Shown in pieces: positions 9,103 through 17,860 of a stretch of DNA of 64,000 nucleotides. The notes beneath the pieces are model-generated. The model did not search any database and was not told where the DNA came from. It saw only the letters and a list, made by a program, of their open reading frames with translations. The translations under genes and the position numbers were made by a program. Each line of letters opens with the position of its first letter. Position 1 is the stretch's first letter. The DNA is taken from the NCBI RefSeq assembly GCF_029892565.1, contig NZ_JARXVH010000002.1, forward strand, positions 846,501 to 910,500, written 5' to 3'. Origin of the DNA: Streptomyces pseudovenezuelae. GTDB lineage: Bacteria > Actinomycetota > Actinomycetes > Streptomycetales > Streptomycetaceae.

Positions 9103-11087
9103 CTGTGAACTCGGGGAGTCCGGGCTGGTACCTGCGGCGGCTGTCCCGGATGGGACCGCGGGAGGTCGCGGGCCGGGCGGGCGACGCCGTGCGCAGGCGG
9201 CGGTGGCGGTCGGCGCGGCCGGACTGCCCGAGCGTGACCGGTGCCCGGTTCATCGCGGTCCTGCCCGCGGGAGCGATCGCCTCGGTGCCACCGGACGCCG
9301 CGAAACGTCTCATCGCCGAGGCGGACCGGCTGATGTACGGGCACGCCGAGTACTTCGGGGTGGTCCGCGACGACCTGGACGACCCGGACTGGTGGTGCGA
9401 CCCGAAGACCGGGCGCCGGGCTCCCTGGGGCTACGCCTTCGACCTGCCGTACCGCGACGAGGACGCGGTCGGGGACATCAAGCAGATCTGGGAGCTGTCC
9501 CGGCACCAGTACCTCACCGTGCTCGCCGCCGCCTACGCGGTCACCGGGAACGAGCGGTACGCCGAGCGCGTGGCCGAGCACCTGCGGTCATGGTGGAAGG
9601 CCAACCCACCGCTGCGCGGCGTGCACTGGATCAGCGGCATCGAGCTGGGCATCCGGCTGCTGTCCTGGGTGTGGATCCGCCGGCTGCTCGACGGCTGGCC
9701 GGGCGCGGCCGACCTGTTCGAGGGCAACCCGGTGGCGCTGAACCAGATCTGGCACCACCAGCGCTGGCTGGCCGCCTTCCCCAGCCGGGGGTCTTCGGCG
9801 AACAACCACGTCATCGCCGAGACCGCCGGGCAGTTCGCCGCGGCCTGCGCGTTCGGGTGGTTCCCCTCCTCGCCGCGTTGGCGGGCCGACGCGCTGCGGT
9901 CGCTGGAGCGGCATCTGCGCGGCAACACCTTCGACTCCGGCCTCAACCGCGAGCTGGCCACCGAATATCACGGACTCGTGCTGGAACTCGGTCTGGCCGC
10001 GGTGGCCGAGGCGGATGCGGCCGACGTGCCGGTCCCCGCGTCGATCCGGCTGGTGCTGCTGCGGATGACCGACGCGCTCGCGGCCGTCGTGGACAACCGG
10101 CTGCGGCCGCCGCGCCAGGGGGACGCGGACGACGGGCACGGTCTGGTCGTGGACGGCGCGGGCACCGACCGCTGGGCCTCGCTCCTTGCCACCGGGGACG
10201 CCGTGTTCGGCCGGCTCGCCTGGTGGCCGACGGTGACCGGCGCCGATGTGCGCACCCCGCTGCTGGCCGCACTCATCCGGCCGTACGCGGAAAACGGAAC
10301 CGCACCGGCCGTGACCCGACCGGCAACTCGACCGGCCCACTTCGCCGACGCGGGGCTCACCGTCCTGCGCGGTCCGGAGGAGATCTGGTGCCGCTGCGAC
10401 GGCGGCCCGCACGGCTTCCTGTCCATCGCCGCGCATGCCCACGCCGACGCACTGTCCGTGGAGGTCCGGCACGACGGAGTCGACGTGCTCGCCGACCCGG
10501 GGACGTACTGCTACCACGGGCAACCCGAGTGGCGGCAGTACTTCCGCTCGACCCTCGGCCACAACACCCTGCAACTGGACGGCGGCGACCAGTCCGTCTC
10601 CGGCGGCCCGTTCCTGTGGACCCGGCACGCCCGCAGCCGCGTCCTGACGGCGGACACGTCCGGCGAGGGAGTGGCCCGCTGGTGTGCCGAGCACGACGGC
10701 TACCAGGGCTCCGTGCACCGCCGCCGGGTGGAACTGACGGCCGCGAGCCAGGAGCTGCGGGTGGTCGACGAGGTCCGCGGCCAACACGGCCCGCGCCGGG
10801 CCGTGCACCTGACGTTCCACCTCGGCCCCGCGATCGCCGCGGACCTGGTGGGGAACCGGGCAGTGCTCACCTGGATCCGGGACGGTGAAAGGCGTTCCGC
10901 GGTGCTCGAACTGCCCGGACAGTTGTCCTGGCGGGCGCATCGCGGCGAGACCGACCCACCGCTGGGCTGGTACTCCGCCGGATTCGGGCGCAAGGAACCC
11001 ACCACCACGCTGGTCGGCACCGGCTTCACCGAGGGCACGAACGGGTTCACCACCGTGCTCAGGTTCCGCGGCTTGGGGGGCGAGTGA
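9099..11087 (+). CDS. Heparinase II/III family protein
   Basis: 662 residues from ATG 9099, chosen because it forms an ATGA overlap with the upstream stop. The N-terminal alpha-helical toroid domain shows RGVHWISGIELGIRLLSWVW and SSANNHVIAETAG (about residue 233 on). The C-terminal beta-sandwich domain shows HAHADALSVEV (about 447) and STLGHNTLQLDGG (about 486), the signature of the Hepar_II_III fold. Heparinase II/III and related lyases cleave uronic-acid-containing polysaccharides by beta-elimination. I see no signal peptide, so a cytoplasmic or unconventional location is possible. Members inside polysaccharide operons usually sit beside the bi-domain oxidoreductase, as here, and could trim or edit the polymer. 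No obvious catalytic loss, but activity is unproven. Confidence 0.87.
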   Translation: MTVNSGSPGWYLRRLSRMGPREVAGRAGDAVRRRRWRSARPDCPSVTGARFIAVLPAGAIASVPPDAAKRLIAEADRLMYGHAEYFGVVRDDLDDPDWWCDPKTGRRAPWGYAFDLPYRDEDAVGDIKQIWELSRHQYLTVLAAAYAVTGNERYAERVAEHLRSWWKANPPLRGVHWISGIELGIRLLSWVWIRRLLDGWPGAADLFEGNPVALNQIWHHQRWLAAFPSRGSSANNHVIAETAGQFAAACAFGWFPSSPRWRADALRSLERHLRGNTFDSGLNRELATEYHGLVLELGLAAVAEADAADVPVPASIRLVLLRMTDALAAVVDNRLRPPRQGDADDGHGLVVDGAGTDRWASLLATGDAVFGRLAWWPTVTGADVRTPLLAALIRPYAENGTAPAVTRPATRPAHFADAGLTVLRGPEEIWCRCDGGPHGFLSIAAHAHADALSVEVRHDGVDVLADPGTYCYHGQPEWRQYFRSTLGHNTLQLDGGDQSVSGGPFLWTRHARSRVLTADTSGEGVARWCAEHDGYQGSVHRRRVELTAASQELRVVDEVRGQHGPRRAVHLTFHLGPAIAADLVGNRAVLTWIRDGERRSAVLELPGQLSWRAHRGETDPPLGWYSAGFGRKEPTTTLVGTGFTEGTNGFTTVLRFRGLGGE

Positions 11088-12625
11088 GGATCAAGAGACG
11101 GCACTGGGCGCTTGCGGCGGCACCGCTGGCGCTGGCCCTGCTGGCGGCGACCGGCTGCGAGAGCACGTCGGGTGCCCCGGCCGCGAAGCCGACCGCCGCG
11201 CCGTCCACGTCCACGTCCGCCGCCCGGTCCGTGGCCCGGGTGTGCGCCAACCCCGCTGCCGGACCGGCGAAGGCACCGGCGGGCGCGGTGACCGTGGACC
11301 CCGCGGTGGTCGGCGACCTGGCGGCGAAGACCAAGAGCAGCCCCCCGAACACCACGTTCTGGCTCCGGCCGGGCACACACAGACTTGAGCGGGACCGCTA
11401 CGCCCAGGTCATCCCCAAGAAAGGGGACCGCTACCTCGGCGCACCGGGCGCGGTGCTCGACGGCCGGAAGGTCAACCAGTACGCCTTCGCAGGTACCGCA
11501 GGCGATGTCACCATCCGCTATCTGACCGTGCAGGGATTCGTCGCGCCGCAGGACGAGGGCGTGGTCAACCACGACTCGGCCGACGGATGGGTGATCGAAC
11601 ACGCGACGATCCAGGACAACTCCGGTGCCGGGCTGATGGCAGGTGCCCGCCAGCAGGTCCGCGCCAACTGCCTGCGCGACAACGGCCAGTACGGCATGAA
11701 CGCCTACAAGGGCAACGGCCGCATCACCGGTCTGGTGGTCGAGGGCAACGAGATCGCGGGCAACAACACCGGTGACTGGGAGCGGCGGCGAGAGGGCTGC
11801 GGCTGCACCGGAGGCATCAAGTTCTGGGCCGTCAACGGCGCCGACGTACGCGGCAACTGGGTGCACGACAACCGCGGAGCCGGGTTGTGGGCGGACACCA
11901 ACAACAACGACTTCCGCATCGAGAACAACGTGATCGAGGCCAACGACGGTGCCGCACTGATCTACGAGACCAGCTACAACGCGGTCATCCGGGACAACAC
12001 GATCCGGCGGAACAACTGGGTCGAGGGCCGCAAGGCGGCCGGCAGCGGCGACAACTTCCCGTACGCCACCGTCTACCTGTCCGAGTCCGGCGGCGAACCA
12101 CGGATCAAAGCCCGCACCGACAAGATCGACATCTACCGGAACGTGCTGGAGAACAACTGGTCCGGGATCACCCTGTGGGAGAACGCCGACCGGTTCTGCA
12201 ACAGCCCGGCCAACACCTCGTCCGGTGACTGCACGCTGCTGGTGAAGAAGACCGCCAGCTGCGCGAAGCCGGCCATCGCCAAGGCACCCCTCTACTCCGA
12301 CTGCCGGTGGAAGACCCAGCGGGTGGACATCCACGACAACCGCTTCGTGCTCGACGAGTCCGTCGTCAAGTGCACGGAGATGTGCGACCGCATGGGGGTG
12401 CTGTCCAACTACGGCACCTATCCGGACTGGTCGCCGTACCAGGGCGAGCGGGTGGCCGACGCCATCACCGAGAAGCAGCACAACCGCTGGCACGACAACG
12501 TCTACGTCGGGCCGTGGAAGTTCGTCGCCCAGGACCAGAGCCGGGTGCTCGACTTCGGGCAGTGGCAGGCGACGCCGTACCAACAGGACAAGGGCAGCAC
12601 CCTCGACCTGCGGGCCGGTGGTTGA
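11084..12625 (+). CDS. Right-handed beta-helix lipoprotein, pectate-lyase-like
   Basis: 513 residues starting at GTG 11084 in a GTGA overlap. The N-terminus is a lipoprotein signal: KRRH, a hydrophobic core and lipobox LAATGC with lipidated Cys25, then a Ser/Thr/Pro/Ala-rich spacer. From about residue 100 the sequence has serial beta-helix turns with many Asn ladders (DNSGAGLMAG, ANCLRDNGQYG, ENNVIEANDGAAL, RDNTIRRNNW), a fold used by polysaccharide lyases and epimerases. Four or more cysteines in the C-terminal half (about 365-430) may form disulfides outside the membrane. A surface-anchored protein of this kind could bind, cleave or epimerise the exported polysaccharide. The exact chemistry is not readable. 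Confidence 0.85.
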   Translation: MRIKRRHWALAAAPLALALLAATGCESTSGAPAAKPTAAPSTSTSAARSVARVCANPAAGPAKAPAGAVTVDPAVVGDLAAKTKSSPPNTTFWLRPGTHRLERDRYAQVIPKKGDRYLGAPGAVLDGRKVNQYAFAGTAGDVTIRYLTVQGFVAPQDEGVVNHDSADGWVIEHATIQDNSGAGLMAGARQQVRANCLRDNGQYGMNAYKGNGRITGLVVEGNEIAGNNTGDWERRREGCGCTGGIKFWAVNGADVRGNWVHDNRGAGLWADTNNNDFRIENNVIEANDGAALIYETSYNAVIRDNTIRRNNWVEGRKAAGSGDNFPYATVYLSESGGEPRIKARTDKIDIYRNVLENNWSGITLWENADRFCNSPANTSSGDCTLLVKKTASCAKPAIAKAPLYSDCRWKTQRVDIHDNRFVLDESVVKCTEMCDRMGVLSNYGTYPDWSPYQGERVADAITEKQHNRWHDNVYVGPWKFVAQDQSRVLDFGQWQATPYQQDKGSTLDLRAGG

Positions 12626-13931
12626 GATGGCTGAGAAGCCGACGCGCGGTGGACTCCCGGGCGGACCGGACACGGTCGGCACGCAGCCGGGCGCCGAACC
12701 GCGCCCGGCCGGCACACCGAAGATCGTCGGGATCGTCTGGGGGCTGCTGATCCTCAACACGCTCGGCTCCGCCGGGTCGAAGACCATCGTCCCGCTGCCC
12801 CGCTCCCTCATCCAGATGGTCACGATGGGCTCGCTGATCGCCGCGTTCGCGCTGGCACTCCTGGTCAATCAACGGCTGCGCATCCGGCCCAGCGCCTACG
12901 TGCTCCTGCTCACCCTGCTGCTGGTGTCGAGCGTGATCGCCAGCGCGAGTCTGGAGTCCGGGCTCGGCGCGCTGTTCCGCTGCGGCCGACTGGCCCTCTT
13001 CATCGGCACACTATGGCTGCTCACCCGCTGGTGGGACGGCGGCCTGACGTTCGTCCGCCACCACATCCGGATGTACTTCGCGGTGCTCGGATCGGTGGCC
13101 GCCGGCCTGGTCGTCTCGCCGGGCGCGGCCCTGCCCGGCCTCTACGGCGGACGCCTCGTCGGCGCGTTGTGGCCGCTCACCCCGCCGCAGATCGGGCAGT
13201 ACGCGGCGGTGATCATCGGGCTCTGCGTGCTGCTCGTCGTGGGTCGCCGGATCGACAGGACCAGCGCGGTGGTGGTCATCGTGCCGTCCTTCGTGCTGCT
13301 CGCGCTGACCCACACCCGGACGGCCACGCTCGGCCTGTTCATCGGGCTGGCGTTGGCGATCTGCTCGCTCATCCTGACCAGCGCGGCAGCCCGCCGGTTC
13401 TTCACCTGGGCGGTGCTGTGCGCCGTGGTGGCCGCAGTGGGTTTCGCCTCCGCGCTGCAGTCGTGGTTCCTGCGCGGACAGAGCCAGGAGAACTTCTCCA
13501 GTCTCACCGGTCGGGCCAAGGTCTGGAACGCCCTGCTGGCCGCGCCCCGGTCGACCGCGGAGCAGGTGTTCGGCGTGGGCCTGGGCGACAAGTCGTTCGG
13601 CGGTCTGCCGATCGACAACAGCTGGCTGGCCGTCTACAACGAGCAGGGTCTGATCGGCATCACCCTCGTCGCGACGATCATCGTCGTGCTGGGCGGCGTC
13701 GCGCTGCTGCGGCCGCCGTCGCTGGAGAGGGCCTGCGCGATCTTCCTGATCAGCTACTGCGCGATCGCGTCGTACACCGAGGCCGGTCTCGGCGACGCTT
13801 CGCCGTATCTGCTGCATCTGGCCCTGGCCGCCTCGCTGTTGGCGGCCCCGGCCCAGGCCGCTCCCCTCTTGATGCCCGAGGTCACCCGACGGCACATCCC
13901 GCGCTGGGCCCGTAGATCGGAGGTGATCTGA
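12618..13931 (+). CDS. O-antigen polymerase/ligase-like membrane protein (Wzy candidate)
   Basis: A polytopic membrane protein of 437 residues with about ten to twelve predicted transmembrane segments, for example LLILNTLGSAG, AAFALALLVN, VLLLTLLLVSSVIA, YAAVIIGLCVLLVVG and FVLLALTHTRTATLGLFIGLAL. A large extracytoplasmic loop lies around residues 285-335 (GRAKVWNALLAAP, GVGLGDKSF, PIDNSWLAVYNEQGL), which matches the Wzy_C/O-antigen-ligase layout with the RxxxW-type and D-N-S-W motifs. Wzy polymerises lipid-linked repeat units outside the membrane. GTG 12618 overlaps the lipoprotein gene by 8 nt; ATG 12627, one base after that stop, is an equally plausible start. With the two Wzz-like proteins and the flippase it completes a Wzx/Wzy system. 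Confidence 0.82.
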   Translation: MVEMAEKPTRGGLPGGPDTVGTQPGAEPRPAGTPKIVGIVWGLLILNTLGSAGSKTIVPLPRSLIQMVTMGSLIAAFALALLVNQRLRIRPSAYVLLLTLLLVSSVIASASLESGLGALFRCGRLALFIGTLWLLTRWWDGGLTFVRHHIRMYFAVLGSVAAGLVVSPGAALPGLYGGRLVGALWPLTPPQIGQYAAVIIGLCVLLVVGRRIDRTSAVVVIVPSFVLLALTHTRTATLGLFIGLALAICSLILTSAAARRFFTWAVLCAVVAAVGFASALQSWFLRGQSQENFSSLTGRAKVWNALLAAPRSTAEQVFGVGLGDKSFGGLPIDNSWLAVYNEQGLIGITLVATIIVVLGGVALLRPPSLERACAIFLISYCAIASYTEAGLGDASPYLLHLALAASLLAAPAQAAPLLMPEVTRRHIPRWARRSEVI

Positions 13932-13933
13932 GC

Positions 13934-15175
13934 ATGCACGTTCTCGTGGTGCACAACCGCTACGCCTCGGCGCAGCCGAGCGGGGAGAACAAGGTCGTCG
14001 ACCAGGAGGTGGAGCTGCTGCGCACGGCCGGCCACCGGGTCGGGGTGTTCGAGCGGCGCAGCGACGACATCGGCGCCCGCTCCCTCCTCGGCAAGGTCGC
14101 GGTGCCGCTCCTGGTGCCGTGGAACCCGGCGGTGCGCACGGAACTCGCCGCACGGCTGCGCGCCGAGCGGCCGGACGTGGTGCACGTCCACAACGTCTTC
14201 CCGCTCCTGTCGCCCGCGGTGCTCGCCGCCTGCGCCGACGCCGGTGTGCCCGCCGTCGCCACGCTGCACAACTACACCCAGGTCTGCCCGCCCGGCACGC
14301 TCCAGCGGGAGGGCCGACCGTGCACCGAGTGCGTCGGATCGACACCGCTGCCCGCCGTCCGGCACGGCTGCTACCGCAACTCCCGCCTTGCGACGGTGCC
14401 GCTCGCGGTCAGCCTGTCGGTCAACCGGCGGCGGTGGTGGTCAGGCGTGGAGCGGTTCTTCTGCATCTCCGCGGCGCAGCGCGACGTCCTGGTGCGCTCC
14501 GGCATGCCCGCCGAGCGGCTGGCGGTGAAGCACAACTTCGTGCCGGAGCCGGGCACTTGCCGAACGGGCGACGGCGAGCACGTGCTCTATCTCGGCCGGC
14601 TCGCGGAGGCCAAGGGCGTGCGGCTGCTCATGACCGCGTGGGACGAGATCGCGGCGGGCGGCGGTATGGGCGTACCGCTCGTGATCGCCGGCACCGGGCC
14701 GCTGGAGCCAGAGGTGACCGCCTGGGCCGCGGGCCGGGACGACGTGCGCTACGTCGGCCTGTACGACCCGGAGCAGTGCCGACAGGTCATCGCGCGGTCG
14801 GTCGCCGTGGTGGCTCCCTCGACATGGCTGGAGGCGTTCGGCCTGGTGGTCGTGGAGGCGATGGCGGCCGGGGTGCCGACCGTCGCCGCCGGTCACGGCG
14901 CCTTCGTCGAACTCGTCGAGGAGGGCGTCACGGGGCTGCTGCACCGGCCGGGGGAGCCCGCCTCGCTCGCGTCCTGCATACGCCGGATCGCGGCCGAACC
15001 GGCCCGCAACCGGGAGATGGGCCAGGCCGCCCGGCGCCGCTACGAGCAGGGATTCAGCCCGGCCGTCGGCCTGGAGCGCCTGGTGGAGGAGTACCGCACC
15101 GCGATCGCGGGTCGGTCAGCACTGGCTCGCGGCGGGGACACACGCGCGAGCAGGGGGGATGGGGACAGCAGATGA
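13934..15175 (+). CDS. Glycosyltransferase family 4
   Basis: A 413-residue GT-B enzyme. The N-terminal domain starts MHVLVVHNRYASAQPSGENKV, a common opening of GT4 enzymes that act on O-antigen or exopolysaccharide intermediates, and has HVHNVFPLLSP for the acceptor side. The C-terminal domain includes LYLGRLAEAKGVRLL, VIAGTGPLEPEV and the donor-site motif WLEAFGLVVVEAMAAG with the conserved E-x7-E pattern (about residues 297-312). A cysteine pair (CPPGTLQ and CTEC near 115-135) is typical of a subset of these enzymes. It starts 2 nt after the Wzy stop and its stop overlaps the C-methyltransferase start. Donor sugar unknown. Confidence 0.9.
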   Translation: MHVLVVHNRYASAQPSGENKVVDQEVELLRTAGHRVGVFERRSDDIGARSLLGKVAVPLLVPWNPAVRTELAARLRAERPDVVHVHNVFPLLSPAVLAACADAGVPAVATLHNYTQVCPPGTLQREGRPCTECVGSTPLPAVRHGCYRNSRLATVPLAVSLSVNRRRWWSGVERFFCISAAQRDVLVRSGMPAERLAVKHNFVPEPGTCRTGDGEHVLYLGRLAEAKGVRLLMTAWDEIAAGGGMGVPLVIAGTGPLEPEVTAWAAGRDDVRYVGLYDPEQCRQVIARSVAVVAPSTWLEAFGLVVVEAMAAGVPTVAAGHGAFVELVEEGVTGLLHRPGEPASLASCIRRIAAEPARNREMGQAARRRYEQGFSPAVGLERLVEEYRTAIAGRSALARGGDTRASRGDGDSR

Positions 15176-16407
15176 CACGATGCCGACTCTGCGGCTCGGA
15201 AGCGATGGCGAGCGTCGTCGATCTTGGGGCGACGCCGCCGTGTGAGAGCTTTCTCGCCGCGGACCAACTGGACCAGCCGGAGCCCGCGTACCCGCTGCAC
15301 CTGCGGGTCTGCACCGACTGCTGGCTCGCGCAGATCCCGCCGCTGATCACGCCGGAGGAGACGTTCAAGGAGTACGCCTACTTCTCCTCGTACTCGACCT
15401 CCTGGGTGGAGCACGCGCGCGCGTTCGTCGCGGATGCCGTGCGGCGGGTGGGTCTTGGGCCCGACGCCTTCGTGGTCGAGGTCGCGAGCAACGACGGGTA
15501 CCTGCTGCGGCATGTGGTGGACCGAGGGATCCGCTGTCTCGGCGTCGAGCCGTCGGTGAACGTCGGCGCCGCGGCACGCGATGCGGGGGTGCCCACGCTC
15601 ACGGAGTTCCTGGACCCGGCCACCGGCGACGCCGTCCGCGCCGAACACGGCCCGGCGGACCTGGTCGTGGCCAACAACGTGTACGCGCACATCCCCGACG
15701 TCGTCGGGTTCACCCAGGGGCTGCGCGCCCTGGTTGCCGACGACGGCTGGGTCTCCATCGAGGTGCAGCACCTGCTGACCCTGATCGAGGAGAACCAGTA
15801 CGACACGATCTACCACGAGCACTTCCAGTACTACACGGTCGCCTCTGCGATCCGAGCCCTCGCGAGCGGCGGACTCGCGCTCGTGGACGTCGAGTTGCTG
15901 CCCACGCACGGCGGCTCCGTCCGGCTGTGGGCCCGGCCTGCCGAGGTGGCCGGCGAGCCGACCCGGCGAGTGGCCGACGTGCTGGCCCGGGAGAAGGCGG
16001 CCGGGTTGCAGGAGCTGGCCGGGTACGCCGAGTTCTCCGCCCGGGTGGCCAAGGTGCGCCGGGACCTCCTCAAGTTCCTCATCGAGGCGGCCGAGCGCGG
16101 CGAGACGGTCGTCGGCTACGGCGCCCCGGGCAAGGGCAACACCCTGCTCAACCACTGCGGCATCCGGCCCGACCTGCTCGCGTACACGGTCGACCGCAAT
16201 CCGTACAAGCACGGCAGGTTCACCCCGGGCACCCGCATCCCGATCCTGCCGCCCGAGCAGATAGCCGCCGACAAGCCGGACTACGTCCTCGTCCTCCCGT
16301 GGAACCTGCGGGCCGAGCTGGTCGAGCAGCTGTCGTTCGTGCACGAGTGGGGCGGCCGGCTGGTCTTCCCGATCCCGGAACTGAGCATTGTCGAGGTCAA
16401 GTCGTGA
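15172..16407 (+). CDS. Sugar C-methyltransferase (zinc-binding N-terminus, SAM-dependent)
   Basis: 411 residues from ATG 15172 in an ATGA overlap. The first residues, MTRCRLCGS with a later CTDC, form the putative zinc-binding domain of the NovU/TylC3-type methyltransferases. The SAM-binding core follows (FVVEVASNDGYLLRH, about 100-115), and the C-terminal domain carries GYGAPGKGNTLLNHCG and YTVDRNPYKHGRFTPG, a region conserved in this family. These enzymes methylate C3 of NDP-4-keto-6-deoxyhexoses to give branched sugars; the motif YHEHFQYYT near 218 belongs to the active site region. The gene directly precedes a sugar-1-phosphate cytidylyltransferase, pointing to a CDP- or dTDP-linked substrate. 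The frame extends far upstream inside the glycosyltransferase gene, so ATG 15172 is preferred. Confidence 0.9.
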   Translation: MTRCRLCGSEAMASVVDLGATPPCESFLAADQLDQPEPAYPLHLRVCTDCWLAQIPPLITPEETFKEYAYFSSYSTSWVEHARAFVADAVRRVGLGPDAFVVEVASNDGYLLRHVVDRGIRCLGVEPSVNVGAAARDAGVPTLTEFLDPATGDAVRAEHGPADLVVANNVYAHIPDVVGFTQGLRALVADDGWVSIEVQHLLTLIEENQYDTIYHEHFQYYTVASAIRALASGGLALVDVELLPTHGGSVRLWARPAEVAGEPTRRVADVLAREKAAGLQELAGYAEFSARVAKVRRDLLKFLIEAAERGETVVGYGAPGKGNTLLNHCGIRPDLLAYTVDRNPYKHGRFTPGTRIPILPPEQIAADKPDYVLVLPWNLRAELVEQLSFVHEWGGRLVFPIPELSIVEVKS

Positions 16408-17213
16408 AGGTCGTTCTGTTCTGCGGCGGTTACGGGATGCGCATGCGCAACGGAACCGCCGACGACGTGCCCAAGCCGATGGCGATGGTCGGCCCACGAC
16501 CGCTGATCTGGCACGTCATGCGCTACTACGCCCACTTCGGGCACACGGAGTTCATCCTGTGCCTCGGGTACGGGGCCCACCACATCAAGGACTTCTTCCT
16601 CAACTACGAGGAGACGACGTCCAACGACTTCGTGCTGCGCCACGGGCGGACCGAGCTGCTGTCCACCGACATAGCCGACTGGACGATCACGTTCGCGCAG
16701 ACCGGCATCGAGTCACCGATCGGGGAGCGGCTGCGCAGGGTGCGCCACCACCTGGACGGCGACGACATGTTCCTCGCCAACTACGCCGACGTGCTCACCG
16801 ACGCCCCGCTGCCGGAGATGATCGACCGGTTCGCCCTGCGTGACGCCGGTGCGTCGATGATGGTGGTGCCGCCTCAATCGTCGTTCCACTGCGTGGAGTT
16901 GGGCGAGGACGGCCTGGTGGGGGGCATTACCGCGGTGAGCGAACTGCCGTTGTGGGAGAACGGCGGCTACTTCGTGCTCCGCCAGGAGGTCTTCGACCAC
17001 ATACCGGAGAACGGGGACCTGGTCGCCGACGGATGTGCCGAACTGGCCAAGCGCGGGCGGCTGGTGGCGCATCAGCACCGCGGCTTCTGGAAGCCGACCG
17101 ACACCGTGAAGGAGCGGGCCGCGCTCGACGACGCCTACACCCGGGGCGACCGCCCGTGGGCCGTGTGGGAACGGGACGGCGCGGAGGCGAACACCGCGGT
17201 GAGGACCGCGTGA
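16404..17213 (+). CDS. Glucose-1-phosphate cytidylyltransferase-like nucleotidyltransferase
   Basis: 269 residues from GTG 16404 (GTGA overlap). The N-terminal signature VVLFCGGYGMRMR, followed by PKPMAMVGPRPLIWHVMRYY, is that of RfbF-type glucose-1-phosphate cytidylyltransferases, which make CDP-glucose from CTP and glucose-1-phosphate. Further motifs are FILCLGYGAHHIKDFFLNYE, ANYADVLTDAPL (the metal-binding Asp region) and ENGGYFVLRQEVF. Length matches the family at about 255-270 residues. This is the entry step to CDP-6-deoxy or branched sugars and fits the preceding C-methyltransferase. A clear CDP-glucose 4,6-dehydratase is not visible in the window, so that step may be outside or handled by the SDR at 17861. 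Specificity for other hexose phosphates is possible. Confidence 0.85.
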   Translation: MKVVLFCGGYGMRMRNGTADDVPKPMAMVGPRPLIWHVMRYYAHFGHTEFILCLGYGAHHIKDFFLNYEETTSNDFVLRHGRTELLSTDIADWTITFAQTGIESPIGERLRRVRHHLDGDDMFLANYADVLTDAPLPEMIDRFALRDAGASMMVVPPQSSFHCVELGEDGLVGGITAVSELPLWENGGYFVLRQEVFDHIPENGDLVADGCAELAKRGRLVAHQHRGFWKPTDTVKERAALDDAYTRGDRPWAVWERDGAEANTAVRTA

Positions 17214-17857
17214 TCCAGCTCGGCGCCGGCCGCCTGGACCGGATCGTCGCAGTGGGCGCGCACTGCGACGACATCGCCATCGGCGCCGGCGGCACGCTGC
17301 TGACGCTGTGCCGTGCGCGGCCGGGCATCCGCGTCGACGCGCTGGTGCTCTCCGGCGGCGGCAGCGAGCGGGAGCAGGAGGAGCAGGCCGCACTCGCCGC
17401 CTTCTGCCCGGGCGCCGACCTGCGGCTGACCGTGCACAAGCTGCCGGACGGACGGTTGCCCGCGCACTGGGAGGAGGCCAAGGCCGCGGTCGAGGAGCTG
17501 CGCCTGCAGACCGAACCGGAGCTGGTCCTCGCGCCGCGCACCGATGACGCGCACCAGGACCACCGCGGCCTGGCGAAGCTGATACCCACCGCGTTCCGCG
17601 ACCACCTCGTGCTCGGCTACGAGATCGCCAAGTGGGACGGCGACCTCGGTCGGCCGGCGGCCTACCAGCCACTGTCGCCCGAGATCGCCGAACGGAAGGT
17701 GCACCTGCTGCAGGAGCACTACCCCTCGCAGCGACACCGGCCCTGGTACGACCGGGAGGCCTTCCTCGGCCTTGCCCGGATCCGCGGCATCGAATGCCAC
17801 GCGCGCTACGCCGAGGCGTTCGCCGTCACCAAACTCACGCTCAACCTGGGGGACTGA
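17210..17857 (+). CDS. PIG-L family (LmbE-like) deacetylase
   Basis: A 215-residue zinc-dependent N-deacetylase-like protein. The metal motif appears as AHCDD (His18, Asp20, Asp21; the family usual is AHPDD) and a third ligand in DDAHQDHRGLAKL (His115 or His118). PIG-L enzymes remove acetyl groups from N-acetylated sugars, for instance GlcNAc-PI or mycothiol precursors. In this operon it could deacetylate an amino sugar of the polymer or a nucleotide sugar. The Pro to Cys change at position 19 lies between metal ligands and is unusual but may be tolerated. It begins at GTG 17210, overlapping the cytidylyltransferase stop, and is followed after 3 nt by an SDR gene. Confidence 0.86.
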   Translation: MIQLGAGRLDRIVAVGAHCDDIAIGAGGTLLTLCRARPGIRVDALVLSGGGSEREQEEQAALAAFCPGADLRLTVHKLPDGRLPAHWEEAKAAVEELRLQTEPELVLAPRTDDAHQDHRGLAKLIPTAFRDHLVLGYEIAKWDGDLGRPAAYQPLSPEIAERKVHLLQEHYPSQRHRPWYDREAFLGLARIRGIECHARYAEAFAVTKLTLNLGD

Positions 17858-17860
17858 ACC

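Noticed and set aside
14119..15171. Upstream extension of the C-methyltransferase frame
   Set aside because: Runs inside the GT4 gene with Arg/Gly-rich sequence; the family N-terminus begins at ATG 15172.
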